A stretch of DNA of 64,000 bases from NCBI RefSeq assembly GCF_029854705.2, contig NZ_CP139035.1:3286001-3350000 (forward strand). Reading direction: 5' to 3'. The DNA is from Akkermansia sp. N21116 (GTDB taxonomy: Bacteria; Verrucomicrobiota; Verrucomicrobiia; Verrucomicrobiales; Akkermansiaceae). The notes below the pieces were generated by a model. It did not search any database. It saw nothing but the letters and a program-made list of their open reading frames with translations, and was not told where the DNA came from. Position numbers and translations under genes: made by a program. Positions 18,601 through 27,655 of the stretch are shown one piece after another (within the stretch, counting starts at the first letter, position 1; the number at the start of each line of letters is the position of its first letter).

Positions 18601-18914
18601 TCACCGCCCGGCACGACTGCGAATATATCTGTACCACCGACCCGCGCCCCGCCGGCTGCGAGTCCACCCTCCCCCTCAGCGGATACGGCTTCGGCGATCA
18701 CGTTTCCTACTATCAGGAGCCACGGGACGAAGAATCGCGGTTCTACTTTAACTGGATCCCGAAAGGCGAACACACCATCACGTACAGACTCCGCGCCGAA
18801 CGCCTCGGTTTCTTCCGCAATATGCCTACCGTCGTCGAGGCCATGTACGCCCCGGAACTCCGCGGCAATGCCCGGGAATCATCGCTGAAAATCGACGAAT
18901 CATCCCATGAATAA
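12675..18914 (+). CDS. Alpha-2-macroglobulin-like lipoprotein with thioester motif
   Basis: 2079 residues. The N-terminus MFHRYLLPLVALLALFLASC is a lipoprotein signal with lipobox LASC (mature Cys20). About 600 residues of helical, poorly recognised sequence come first. Macroglobulin-type beta domains follow, then the A2M domain near residue 1320 (ILWRGILPLA, DNLTTWQVRAW). The thioester site is CAEQ at 1541-1544 (C-x-E-Q form), inside the helical thioester domain with GYDGGWSWFG. The C-terminal receptor-like beta domains include TARHDCEYI. Family knowledge: bacterial forms trap proteases that attack the periplasm, the thioester cross-linking the attacker. Usually paired with PBP1C; here the gene stands alone. 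A weak AAGGA lies upstream of the ATG. Confidence 0.93.
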   Translation: MFHRYLLPLVALLALFLASCTHQSPDSLRQTAIELQCDRRHDEAARVYVQLLATVDDAQSGEDLLNLFEIINYFPEGMDASFLCPGQNAAPKNELPNQALTLEGGESYGGEVPEIIVEDITFGMLVRSWFPQHDKNIHFRTALAKWQYEHAGSTLIHKDAMIQFAGIPEPDSGWKKYYQLEALHRLHQLTILAFNGKMPPEEQFVVYKTLIDVLLDRINMDSGERLNRKFVKTPFDSAPDARELSRKSLESKDQDESEEVRTSPSMFSAPKTWTGARNDMERVAFLLQEAAKVPGKGNEIALFRARCLMKWYALPTNMPMETTKKLLPPTPSNIAATLFSPSGGVEKDDWRRISLPPECQYRPILLSLCEQKDSPLIAMEAMSLLCADYISRLDFDSAVELARRGLIFSKEQRGKFKDNMEGDPAEMSAEYFRTICAELDMPYATFVTHDHSNGEVALRVRNTEEVTLTVQPIDLKGLADITREDAVLKNLFYESWLPGIQRFLTRKDNEKDKRFRQFIGKTILKQTIPVKLSREEQVCTIPLNIPDGTYIVTSSVPNGQQYLQFVNKGSLKLISRQRSGNKMIWFTVDEATGKPIPGVQLRGDLLYNVEDSSEKITLPFTAQTDDKGLWIQQLPTVTREGKKLELNKYFCLAELNGAIVPNRDYFSSFDFHNPNTPPRQQLVLLASQPIYKTGQRAQLIARPIRPSFINPSLTSGAGTSYLVTVRGPRNTLDGWNKKEVTTDATNAIELDIPLPDDADLGNYTVSLVPRNASSSGKGGVQKASKEITACFRVEEYKKPEFKVSIVPETPSLRLGKEAACIIRAEYYSGGPVSNAKVQLEIDITSGEKAPAERWVWDYLLPNSSRYWKDSRIGSIEKSITLDEKGEARVLLSALKENKVAKYNKVNYDITAKVTDASLREVQENRTLSASRSLFALSLVPSSQYIGKGEAVSIKLTAKQGDGKVAANVSGTCTVHPLKRNNEGKEDDEMLTISTKSPLLQSDITTDDEGKATIVFPADALDTRGILRFTVTLTSPDGETSEAHLDLPSRNGRKGSHPAPDQLNLLAHDKQSATGTKARFLIETPAPTGYVWLFPHAGWTKESYSMVTTRGHVGESSINLRPEDMPNTAVEAFTVYQGKLQQTKVHILVPPDDKRLQAEASADKQTLKPGEETGIKIAVRDAAGNPPPAGTLVTLAVYDQALEYFSGPPEVLERMLWSRSNTTQTPGFNASENPPSSLVYHWKSRKSRAHSDLSDFVKSSLDVVLESSLMERSCRFKAKSMESDISYAPCPVITGDSEEIVCYIPSDKNEPGNTNDIPIRSNFTDNILWRGILPLASDGTVTIPVTMADNLTTWQVRAWIISPDLSFGEASATIISTKDILASLQMPRFLTAGDTATLSTIIRNRTDKAVQAHVTLKPSPSCPAPLEAEDNAIVEVPAQGSARVDWKVRATQAGTAQYTTEVRSGAGNDAMQMSLPVLPHGMRQTHVFSGALAAGSNEATVKLNVPEATRRDDARLTLTVSPSVILPAIDSLPYLQDFPHDCAEQTLNRFLGTLLVRHTLKELNIAIPDRSKEANCPLLFDKKKTNKFVKTHIDRLVAMQGYDGGWSWFGQADESDPVISAIVYRGLSIASSLMQNAVPERSLEKAAGFLGSIEDQRVARLSSSILPWKNNKSRGTINEEDILIRRALSTANTVHPGGISNDRMMKLIARDAQKTGQYSQIMAARLLLKENDKGSDEVKKLASALQKQVVTDAMLGTARLKNPGESSCWWFWHGNDTSIQAEYLQLLCELGSDTAAPIARGIVLKRQYASHWESTLSTANALEALCQYALTTKEGVDPMQVDVLSGDRVIGSITLTRDNLLTAPRSVTLEGDAIFPSDAASQQSPLSWTIRRKGGKGRLYINGLFNAYTTQDPLPAAGLNLTVKRNCYRVVPASQITADTPLQGKRITKGVRDELLVPLADGDTVDSGTEIEVELVFTARHDCEYICTTDPRPAGCESTLPLSGYGFGDHVSYYQEPRDEESRFYFNWIPKGEHTITYRLRAERLGFFRNMPTVVEAMYAPELRGNARESSLKIDESSHE

Positions 18915-19055
18915 GTCCGCCTCCCGAAGAACAAATGCCTCGCGGCGGGACGGGGAAGAATGTCATTCTGCGAAAAACGTTCAGTTTTGTGCAGTTTGGG
19001 CTTTCCCCGGCCATGAAAATGATGCAGAGTCCCCAAGGACTATTTCCGATCAATT

Positions 19056-20348
<1,293 letters not shown>

Positions 20349-20382
20349 GGTTTTTCATATCCACAGCACTTTTTGCATCCAA

Positions 20383-20416
20383 CCGTCCGGGACTCCATCC
20401 CGGGCGGTTTTGTTTT
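20383..20416 (+). terminator. Intrinsic terminator of argG
   Basis: A 10-bp stem (20383-20392 with 20398-20407, one G-T pair) with a 5-nt loop, followed by TTTTGTTTT. It begins 34 bp after the argG stop. Confidence 0.85.
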
Positions 20417-20480
20417 CCTGGCAAGATTGACAGATTTCAGTCTGTGAAAGACATCCCCTTCCTGTTACGTATACATAGTG

Positions 20481-22049
20481 ATGAGACTCCCCATTCTCCT
20501 TTTCCTCTTTCTGCTCCTGGTCGCAGGCAGCCTTCAATCCCATAGCGCTTCACCGCGGCAACCCAACATTGTCTTCATCTATGCAGATGACCTTGGCATG
20601 GGAATGCTCGGGTGCTACGGTCAGCAAATCGTCAAGACTCCAAACATTGATCGTCTCGCAGACCAGGGCATCACTTTTACGCGCGTGTACAGCAGCCAGT
20701 ACTGTTGTCCGGCGCGGGCCAGCCTGTTGATGGGCGTCCACGACAGCCATGCCAATTCCTACACGCAAACCCGGGGCGGACTTGTCACAGCCATGGAACA
20801 AAACAAGTGGTCGCCGGAGGAATTTTCTCAAAAAGCGGAGTCCGCTTCTACCATTAAGCCCTCGCCCAATGAAGTTTTCCTGCCTCAACTCCTGAAGAAA
20901 GCCGGCTACGTCACCGGGCAGTTCGGCAAGCTCGACTGGGGGTTTACCACTTGGCCCGGCGAACTCAAACGCCATGGATGGGACCATTACACCGGCTACA
21001 TGGATCATGAACGCGCCCATGGTTTCTACCCGACTTTTCTCTGGAAAGACGGAGGTATCCTCCCCCTACCCGGCAACACGCGCATCGATGCCGGAGTTAC
21101 TCCAGAACAATATGCCGAAGGAGCCACGGCTAAACGCCGCGGAAACCGAAAAGGTAAAGAAACCTACGCTCCCGACGTCATGCTGAAAGAGGCTCTCAAC
21201 TTCATGGAGGCAAACCGGAGAAAACCCATCTTCCTGTTTTTTTCCACCAACCTCCCCCATGGCCCTGTCGACATCCCGCCCCATGAAAACATCTACCGCG
21301 ACAACACCGCCATCCAGGATGCCTATGCAAGTGCCTCCGGCAACAATCGCGAATGCGCCGCTGCTGCCGAAGAATACGCATCCATGGTCGCCAAGCTCGA
21401 CAACCAGGTAGGAGCCCTCGTCAACAAAGCCAAGCAACTCGGTATCGCGGATCATACCATCTTCATCTTCGCTGCCGACAACGGTCACGAAATCTACTAC
21501 CGAACCGATAAGGGACGAGGGCGAGGACTGAACTATCATGGCGGTATTCTTGATGCCACGGGAGAAGTACTTGACGTTTTCCGAGCCAACAGGGGAACCA
21601 TCGGACCGAACGGGAAAATGGTCGATTTGGCCGGGCTCAAGTGGACCAATCACGAAGGAGGCATCCGGATTCCTCTCATTGTCTCCTGTCCCGGTACTAT
21701 CCCCCAGGGTAAAGTCTGCCGTAGTATGATTGCTAACTACGACCACATGGCGACATTCGCGGAACTTGCCGGCATTCCGATGCCGGCAGGCAAGGATTCC
21801 GTCTCCTATGCCCCTGTCCTGCAGGGCAAACCGATCAAGAAAGAACACCAGCATGTCGTCATCGACCACAGCGTTATCACCAGAGATGGCTGGAAACTGA
21901 CCAGAAAAGGCAACGACTGGCTTCTCTTCAACCTCACCAAAGATCCGGGAGAACGTCGTAATCTTGCCACGGAACAACCGGACAAGCTCCGGCATATGCA
22001 AGATCTGTACAAACGTGAAGTCGGCAGCCCGCGTCAGGATAAATCCTGA
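20481..22049 (+). CDS. Secreted type I sulfatase (second)
   Basis: 522 residues from the ATG at 20481, directly after an in-frame GTG. The signal peptide is MRLPILLFLFLLLVAG. Metal-site motif IYADDLGMGMLGCYG. The formylglycine motif is CCPAR at residues 75-79 (C-x-P-x-R form, unlike the C-x-A-x-R sulfatase at 7485-8900). Later motifs FSTNLPHGPVD and FAADNGHE carry metal and substrate ligands. Sequence around the active site differs enough from the first sulfatase that a different substrate is likely. Maturation needs a formylglycine-generating enzyme, which is not in this window. A TATACA hexamer lies just before the start codon. Confidence 0.93.
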   Translation: MRLPILLFLFLLLVAGSLQSHSASPRQPNIVFIYADDLGMGMLGCYGQQIVKTPNIDRLADQGITFTRVYSSQYCCPARASLLMGVHDSHANSYTQTRGGLVTAMEQNKWSPEEFSQKAESASTIKPSPNEVFLPQLLKKAGYVTGQFGKLDWGFTTWPGELKRHGWDHYTGYMDHERAHGFYPTFLWKDGGILPLPGNTRIDAGVTPEQYAEGATAKRRGNRKGKETYAPDVMLKEALNFMEANRRKPIFLFFSTNLPHGPVDIPPHENIYRDNTAIQDAYASASGNNRECAAAAEEYASMVAKLDNQVGALVNKAKQLGIADHTIFIFAADNGHEIYYRTDKGRGRGLNYHGGILDATGEVLDVFRANRGTIGPNGKMVDLAGLKWTNHEGGIRIPLIVSCPGTIPQGKVCRSMIANYDHMATFAELAGIPMPAGKDSVSYAPVLQGKPIKKEHQHVVIDHSVITRDGWKLTRKGNDWLLFNLTKDPGERRNLATEQPDKLRHMQDLYKREVGSPRQDKS

Positions 22050-22150
22050 ATTGCGCTGCCACCGGAATTTCCCGCTACTTCCTTGATTCTTCCCTATCTG
22101 CTCCGGATTCTGCTTTGTACATTCCCGGTCCCTGTGATACCCTCGCGCCA

Positions 22151-23386
22151 GTGGAAAAGAACCCTACACCCCGTCAAGTCGCCCTGCAATGCCTCCAGAA
22201 ATGGGAAGCAGGTAATGCCTTTGCGGAGACAATCATCGATCAGACGGCCGACAAAGCCAGACTGGCTACAAGCGACCGCAACCTCATGCAGGCCGTCGTC
22301 TTCGGCGTTCTGCGCAACAAAACATGGCTCGACTATGTTCTGGGGAATCTCAGACAAGGCAGACTCGATCAGCAAACGCGCATCATCCTGGAAATCGGCC
22401 TTTGTCAAATCTTTCTCATGCGCCTCGCCAAACACGCAGCCGTCTTCGAAACTGTCAATATCGCTCCCGAAAAAACGCGCGGTCTCGTCAACGCCATTCT
22501 CCGCAACGCCCTCCGTCGCGAAGAAGAACTCCTGGCCGAACGGAACACCCTCCCCCTCGACATCCGTTTTTCTACCCCCAAATGGCTCGTCTCCCGCTGG
22601 ATTGAGGCCTTCGGAGAGAGAGATACGATTGCCATGCTGGAACTTAATAACCAGCCGCCCTCTTTCTATGTCCGCCGCAACCCCTTGATCGAACTGGCGG
22701 ACGATCCCCGTTCCCTCGTCCCGCTTGACAACATTCCCGGCTGGTATTCCGTCAACGGTCCTCTGCCCCTGGACGACATCCGTTCCGGAGCCCTCTATGT
22801 CGCCGACCCTTCCACGCGCTATGCCGTAGAGCTTCTGGATCCCAAACCCGGGGAACGTATCCTGGACGCCTGCGCAGCCCCCGGCGGCAAATCCGCAGCT
22901 ATCATTGCCGCCACTCACGGGCAAGCCCTTCTCACAGCCACCGACATGCATGCGCACCGCCTGCCTGTCCTCTTCGATAACCTTCGACGCCAAGGTTCCG
23001 ATCTCGTGGAAACCGCCCAGGCCGACTGGACACAGCCCTGTCCTCCCTGCTGGAAGGGTTACTTCGACGCTGTCCTTCTTGATGTCCCCTGTTCCAATAC
23101 CGGGGTCATCCAGAGAAGAGTCGATGTCCGTTGGAGACTCACACCCAAGGAAATATCCCGTCTTGCCGACATCCAGTTCCTCATTCTGGAGCAAGCGGCC
23201 GCCTCCGTCAAAGCCGGAGGACGCCTTGTGTACTCCACCTGTTCCATCGATCGAGAAGAAGACCGGGACGTCATCGACCGATTCCTGGCCGTCCATCCCG
23301 ACTTCACCTTCCAAAAGGAACAACTCGCCCTACCTTTCCGCGAAATGTCTGACGGGGCCTATGCAGCCCTGCTCATCCGTGCTTGA
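22151..23386 (+). CDS. rsmB: 16S rRNA m5C967 methyltransferase
   Basis: 411 residues from a GTG at 22151, giving VEKNPTPRQVALQCLQKW, a typical RsmB/NusB-like opening; a TTG 12 codons upstream is less likely. The N-terminal NusB-like RNA-binding half includes VFGVLRNKTWLDYVL and NAILRN. The SAM domain has ACAAPGGKS, the catalytic Cys in LDVPCSNTGV, and the second Cys in YSTCS. Uses SAM to methylate 16S rRNA. tpiA starts 46 bp downstream. Confidence 0.94.
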   Translation: MEKNPTPRQVALQCLQKWEAGNAFAETIIDQTADKARLATSDRNLMQAVVFGVLRNKTWLDYVLGNLRQGRLDQQTRIILEIGLCQIFLMRLAKHAAVFETVNIAPEKTRGLVNAILRNALRREEELLAERNTLPLDIRFSTPKWLVSRWIEAFGERDTIAMLELNNQPPSFYVRRNPLIELADDPRSLVPLDNIPGWYSVNGPLPLDDIRSGALYVADPSTRYAVELLDPKPGERILDACAAPGGKSAAIIAATHGQALLTATDMHAHRLPVLFDNLRRQGSDLVETAQADWTQPCPPCWKGYFDAVLLDVPCSNTGVIQRRVDVRWRLTPKEISRLADIQFLILEQAAASVKAGGRLVYSTCSIDREEDRDVIDRFLAVHPDFTFQKEQLALPFREMSDGAYAALLIRA

Positions 23387-23432
23387 CCTTCCGCCGATTT
23401 CGGCAACAATCACCCCCAACTCAATATCAACC

Positions 23433-24197
23433 ATGTCCCGCAAACCCATCATTGCAGCCAACTGGAAAATGAACGTCGGCCCGGCTGAAGCCACCGCCTT
23501 CATCGATAAATTCCTCAAGAACATCGACGGCAAGCAGCTCTCCTGCGACGTTGTGATCGCCCCTCCCTTCGTCACTATTCCCACCGTCGTTGCCGAGCTC
23601 AAGGGCAATCCGGTCGTCGGAGTCTCCGCCCAGAACGTTTCCGATAAGGACAACGGCGCATTCACCGGTGAAATCTCCACCACGATGCTCAAGGAACTTG
23701 GCGTTTCCTACATCATTCTCGGCCACAGCGAACGTCGCCAGTACTACGGTGAAACCGATGCCATCATCAACTCCAAGATCAAGAAGGCCATCGCCGATGG
23801 CTTCACTCCCATCTTCTGCATCGGTGAGACCAAGGACGAACGCCTCGGCAACAGACTCGAAGAAGTCCTTACCACACAGCTCACCGGCGGTCTGAAAGAC
23901 ATCCCTGCCGAACAGGCAGCCAACATCGTCATTGCCTACGAACCCGTCTGGGCTATCGGCACCGGCCTCACCGCTACCTCCAAGGAAGCCCAGGAAGCCC
24001 ATGCTTTCATCCGCAAAGTCCTCGCCGACATCTATTGCCCCGTCACGGCCGACAAGGTCCGTATCCAGTACGGCGGTTCCGTCAAGCCTGACAACGTCAA
24101 GGAACTCATGGCCCAGCCCGACATCGACGGAGCTCTCGTTGGCGGGGCCGCCCTGAAGCCCGATTCCTTCACGGCTCTCGTCGAATTCGACAAATAA
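23433..24197 (+). CDS. tpiA: Triosephosphate isomerase
   Basis: 254 residues from the ATG at 23433 (MSRKPIIAANWKMN). The open frame extends back to 22905 through the overlapping rsmB region, but that part is not coding in this frame. The substrate Lys is in NWKMN, the catalytic His in LGHSERR, and the catalytic Glu in AYEPVWAIGTG; the phosphate loop is YGGSVKPDN. Interconverts DHAP and glyceraldehyde 3-phosphate in glycolysis. Followed by a clear terminator. Confidence 0.97.
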   Translation: MSRKPIIAANWKMNVGPAEATAFIDKFLKNIDGKQLSCDVVIAPPFVTIPTVVAELKGNPVVGVSAQNVSDKDNGAFTGEISTTMLKELGVSYIILGHSERRQYYGETDAIINSKIKKAIADGFTPIFCIGETKDERLGNRLEEVLTTQLTGGLKDIPAEQAANIVIAYEPVWAIGTGLTATSKEAQEAHAFIRKVLADIYCPVTADKVRIQYGGSVKPDNVKELMAQPDIDGALVGGAALKPDSFTALVEFDK

Positions 24198-24224
24198 GCC
24201 CACTCAGGCTCACACCATTTATCC

Positions 24225-24260
24225 AAAGCCCGGACGGTTCATCCCCGCCCGGGCTTTTTC
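24225..24260 (+). terminator. Intrinsic terminator of tpiA
   Basis: Inverted repeat AAGCCCGG (from 24226) and CCGGGCTT (from 24249), followed by a T-run, 28 bp after the tpiA stop. Confidence 0.8.
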
Positions 24261-24447
24261 GTTTCAGGAGACCGCATGTTCCTCCAATATCCTGCATGTC
24301 GTACCGGAAAAAGATATTCACAATGCCATCGTGGCCTCTTGCCTTGCAAAGCAAGGATTCCCTTCTTCTGCTATGAATATCCTCCCGGAACTTCTTCACA
24401 ATCGAAGGCGGGTTATTCACTTTGGATAACTTGAATATTTACCTTTG

Positions 24448-24497
24448 TGTACAATATTTGCTATATAAAATGATTAGACAATACCCTATGTTGTACA
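24448..24497. promoter_or_regulatory. Candidate control region of nrdR with two TGTACA sites
   Basis: The AT-rich stretch before nrdR contains TGTACAA at 24448-24454 and TTGTACA at 24491-24497. The TGTACA cores are 44 bp apart, about four helical turns, and the second ends 12 bp before the start codon. A TATATAAAAT run between them could supply a -10 element. An auto-repressor site is a plausible reading, since NrdR often binds its own promoter, but the match to known NrdR boxes is loose. The rest of the 312-bp gap after tpiA holds the tpiA terminator and nothing else recognised. Confidence 0.3.
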
Positions 24498-24509
24498 TAT
24501 AGTATCGTC

Positions 24510-25001
24510 ATGCGATGCGTACAATGCGGATATCTTGAAGACAAGGTAATCGACTCGCGAATGTCGAAGGACGGCACGACCATCCGTCGCCGTCGTGTCT
24601 GCCTGAAGTGCGATTACCGTTATACGACCTACGAACAGATTGAACGAACCGAACTTCGAGTCGTGAAGCGCGACAACCTGCGAGAAGCCTTGAACCGCGA
24701 GAAAATCCTCCGGGGCATGGTAAAAGCGTGCGAAAAACGGCCGGTCAGCATGGACCAGCTCGACCGCGCAGCCGATGAGATCGTTTCCGAGCTTCATCGC
24801 GACCACCTACGCGAAGTACCCTCGAACGAGATTGGGAAGAAGGTCATCGAAAAACTCTACGCTATCGATCCGGTGGCCTACATCCGCTATGTGTCTGTAT
24901 ACCGTCAGTTCCAGAATGTAGAGGAATTCATTCAGGAAATCAGCCAGATGCAGCATCACAGCACCAATGATCCCCTCCAGCGCAAGCTCCCTATCCTGTA
25001 A
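24510..25001 (+). CDS. nrdR: Transcriptional repressor NrdR
   Basis: 163 residues, usual length about 150-170. The N-terminal zinc ribbon has C3, C6, C31 and C34 (MRCVQCG and VCLKCDYRYTTYE). An ATP-cone domain follows, with VVKRDNLREALNREKI and VRYVSVYR-like text (YIRYVSVYRQF). Family knowledge: senses ATP/dATP and represses ribonucleotide reductase operons by binding NrdR boxes. No nrd gene lies in the window. The next gene starts 39 bp downstream and may be co-transcribed. Confidence 0.97.
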   Translation: MRCVQCGYLEDKVIDSRMSKDGTTIRRRRVCLKCDYRYTTYEQIERTELRVVKRDNLREALNREKILRGMVKACEKRPVSMDQLDRAADEIVSELHRDHLREVPSNEIGKKVIEKLYAIDPVAYIRYVSVYRQFQNVEEFIQEISQMQHHSTNDPLQRKLPIL

Positions 25002-25040
25002 TACGGCAACAACCCCGGACTCCCTACCCTCCCTTCTTCC

Positions 25041-25553
25041 ATGATCTGCTTTAAAAGCAAACGTCCTATCCTCCGTATTGGAGACTGCCTCATTTCCGAC
25101 TACAACTTCGGATGGCTGGCCGATGCCCTCGATGCAGCGGCTGACGAATTGGAAATGGAACTTCCCTTCCGTGACGATCTTGTCGCCGCCGTCCTAACGT
25201 ATCTGGAGGAAAGCTGCCCCTGGGAAGTGATGCCCATCGACATGCTCTACAAAAGAATCCGTTCCATGCTGCAAGAGGTAGGTATGGAAAAGCTGGCTGC
25301 ACACCTGCCGGAGATGTCCCCCCCCGTAAGCGTCAACATCGACGAGATTGCACGGCGCAACCCTCTGCTCCTTTTTTTCGCCAACGATTTGAACCGCGAA
25401 CTCTCCACCCTGCGCAGCAAGGGCCTCACCCACTACCGCTTCACCGGAGAACGAGAATGTGTGCTGGAAATCCAGGGAAGCCGCCACTGGAACAAGCGCT
25501 CCGAAGCCCTGCTCGAAGAAATCCACTTTATCCTTTCCCGTTATCGGGAGTAA
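25041..25553 (+). CDS. Unrecognised 170-residue protein downstream of nrdR
   Basis: No family recognised. The protein is predicted to be soluble, with no signal peptide or membrane helix. It begins MICFKSKRPILRIGD and has acidic helical segments (DALDAAADELEMELP, LYKRIRSMLQEVGMEKL). The first 80 residues have a loose resemblance to the helical layout of an ATP-cone, which would suit its position 39 bp behind nrdR, but this is only a guess. Codon use looks like that of its neighbours, so I take it to be a real gene. Confidence 0.75.
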   Translation: MICFKSKRPILRIGDCLISDYNFGWLADALDAAADELEMELPFRDDLVAAVLTYLEESCPWEVMPIDMLYKRIRSMLQEVGMEKLAAHLPEMSPPVSVNIDEIARRNPLLLFFANDLNRELSTLRSKGLTHYRFTGERECVLEIQGSRHWNKRSEALLEEIHFILSRYRE

Positions 25554-25799
25554 GGACCGCTGTCACGGAAATCGTATATTTACAGTGACAGGTCTCTGCC
25601 CGTGTGGTTTATTTTCCACCGTACCCGGTTTTAACCGAGAAAACGGCTATCGCTTGCGATGCCTCTTCACAATCCGGGTACGGGCGTTCACTTCATCTGG
25701 TTTATTCCACAGAGAAAAACCTGGTTTGCTTTTCGGCGCATTCGCGCCATCGTTGAGCATTGCTTGTCGCAAACGCCGCTCATCATATCCACCATCTAC

Positions 25800-27032
25800 A
25801 TGGCATCTATTACATCATTCGAGGAGCTCGGTTTGCGCGCTCCCATCCTCGCCGCCCTGACCGGGCTCGGCTATAAGACACCCACCCCCATCCAGGCGGC
25901 CTGCATCCCGCTCCTGCTGGAAAGCAGGGACATCATCGGTCTCGCTCAGACAGGCACCGGCAAAACGGCTGCTTTCGCCCTGCCCCTGATCCAACGCTTC
26001 TCAATGCAACGTGTACCGTTGCGCAAAGGCAAAATCCGCTCGCTCATCCTGAGCCCGACCCGCGAGCTTGCCCAGCAGATCTACGATAACATCATCTCCT
26101 ATTCCCGCGGTCTTTCCATCACATCCTCAGTCATGTTCGGCGGCGTCGGCTATAGCCCGCAAACAAAGGCTCTGTCCCGCGGACTCGACATTCTGGTCGC
26201 CACCCCCGGACGCCTGATGGACCACATGGAGCGCGGCAATGTCAACCTGTCGGAGGTCGAAGTCCTCGTTCTCGACGAAGCCGACCGCATGCTGGACATG
26301 GGGTTTGCCCCGGCCATCAAAAAGATTGCCGCCAAGTTGCCGCCGCAACGGCACACCCAGCTTTTCTCTGCTACCATGCCGCCAAAAATCCGCATGCTGA
26401 CCGAACAAATGCTCCGGAATCCCGAAACGGTAGCCGTCACCCCTCCCACGATGACGGCCGACAAGATTGAGCAAAGCATCTACCATGTCGATACCCAGGC
26501 CGACAAAAAGAACTATATTCTGACTCTCCTTCAGGAAACCCATCAGAACGACGACCGAGTCCTGATCTTTACACGTACCAAGCATGGCGCCGACCGTCTG
26601 GCCAAATTCCTGACGAAAAACGAGTTTCCCTCCTCCGCCATCCATGGAGACAAAACCCAGGGAGCGCGCGAACGCATGCTGAAAGCATTCAAAACGGGAG
26701 ACACTCCCATCCTGATCGCCACCGATCTCGCCTCACGCGGCATCGATGTCAAGGGAATCAACCTCGTCATCAACCACGATCTGCCGAATGAACCGGAAGT
26801 ATACATCCACCGCATCGGCCGCACAGCAAGAGCCGGAGCAGAAGGACAGGCTCTGTCTTTTTGCTCACCGGATGAAGTTCCCTACTGCCGGGACATTCAG
26901 AAGCTAATCGGCAAAAGACTGCCCCTGCATAAAAACAGCGGGCCGGAACCCAGGCCTCTTGTAAAAGAGCCTTCCGTCCCTGCCTCAAAATCTCGTAGCA
27001 GGAGACGCGACTTCTCCCGTAGACGCGGTTGA
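25800..27032 (+). CDS. DEAD-box ATP-dependent RNA helicase (RhlE-like)
   Basis: 410 residues from the ATG at 25800 (MASITSFEELGL); the frame is open back to 25659, but the helicase fold starts here. All motifs are in order: Q motif TPTPIQ, motif I AQTGTGKT, Ia PTRELAQQ, II VLDEADRMLDMGF, III SAT, V TDLASRGIDV and VI HRIGRTARAG. The short basic tail (SRSRRRDFSRRRG) would help RNA binding. The size and the compact tail fit the RhlE/CsdA-like group acting in ribosome assembly or RNA turnover. Monocistronic by context. Confidence 0.95.
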   Translation: MASITSFEELGLRAPILAALTGLGYKTPTPIQAACIPLLLESRDIIGLAQTGTGKTAAFALPLIQRFSMQRVPLRKGKIRSLILSPTRELAQQIYDNIISYSRGLSITSSVMFGGVGYSPQTKALSRGLDILVATPGRLMDHMERGNVNLSEVEVLVLDEADRMLDMGFAPAIKKIAAKLPPQRHTQLFSATMPPKIRMLTEQMLRNPETVAVTPPTMTADKIEQSIYHVDTQADKKNYILTLLQETHQNDDRVLIFTRTKHGADRLAKFLTKNEFPSSAIHGDKTQGARERMLKAFKTGDTPILIATDLASRGIDVKGINLVINHDLPNEPEVYIHRIGRTARAGAEGQALSFCSPDEVPYCRDIQKLIGKRLPLHKNSGPEPRPLVKEPSVPASKSRSRRRDFSRRRG

Positions 27033-27059
27033 TCACACCCTTTTGAAACAAAACAAATG

Positions 27060-27090
27060 CAGCCGGCAAGGTTTCCTACCCTGCCGGCTG
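27060..27090. terminator. Shared terminator between convergent helicase and ispF
   Basis: A perfect 9-bp stem (CAGCCGGCA and TGCCGGCTG) with a 13-nt loop lies between the stop codons at 27032 and 27116. On the minus strand it is followed by a T-rich stretch. Reads as a bidirectional terminator. Confidence 0.65.
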
Positions 27091-27115
27091 TTCACATTCG
27101 GGTAAAGAAGGAAAA

Positions 27116-27634
27116 TCAATCAAGATCCCGTACTTCCGGGAGCATAATGGAGGCCACTGCGAACGCCGCTATACCTTCTCCACGGCCAATGCAACCGAGT
27201 CGTTCGTTCGTCGTCGCCTTGATGCCGACACGAACCGTCGGCAAGACGAGGACAGAGGCAAGCTGCTGTTTCATCGCTTCCAGATACGGAGCAATTTTCG
27301 GAGCCTCGGCAATGATAGAGGAATCCACGTTGACGATGCGACCTCCCTGTCTGCGAACTTCGTCTACCGCTTTGGAAACAATCTCCAAAGAGCAGATATC
27401 CTTGCAGGAGGGATCCCCGGGAGGAAACCAGAAACCGATGTCGGGCAATCCGGCGGCACCAAGAATGGCATCGGCGATGGCATGGCAAAGCACATCCGCA
27501 TCGGAATGTCCATCCAGTCCCTTCCCTTCCGGGATATGAACGCCTCCCAGCATCAGGGGACGGGGTTGTTCGGCGAAACGGTGGATATCATAACCGATTC
27601 CCGACAGATGAAGCATGGTCTGCGCGCTACTCAT
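27116..27634 (-). CDS. ispF: 2-C-methyl-D-erythritol 2,4-cyclodiphosphate synthase
   Basis: 172 residues from 27634, or 166 from an internal ATG at 27616 (MLHLSGIGYDIHRF), which fits the family start better. Fifth step of the MEP isoprenoid pathway. The metal ligands are in GYDIHRF and DGHSDADVLCHA. The usual FPDTDP loop reads FPPGDP. The C-terminus has IKATTNERLGCIGRGEGIAA. It lies in a minus-strand series with the inositol-phosphatase-like and PBP genes. The fused or adjacent IspD seen in some species is not present. Confidence 0.95.
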   Translation of the reverse strand: MSSAQTMLHLSGIGYDIHRFAEQPRPLMLGGVHIPEGKGLDGHSDADVLCHAIADAILGAAGLPDIGFWFPPGDPSCKDICSLEIVSKAVDEVRRQGGRIVNVDSSIIAEAPKIAPYLEAMKQQLASVLVLPTVRVGIKATTNERLGCIGRGEGIAAFAVASIMLPEVRDLD

Positions 27635-27655
27635 AATGAATGGTATTGGTTTAAA

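Noticed and set aside
22094-23323. 409-codon open frame antisense to rsmB
   Set aside because: Shadow of the clearly recognisable RsmB; no homology and no start signals.
22905-23432. N-terminal 176-residue extension of triosephosphate isomerase
   Set aside because: This part overlaps rsmB in another frame and is Pro/Ser-rich nonsense; TPI begins properly at MSRKPIIAANWK.
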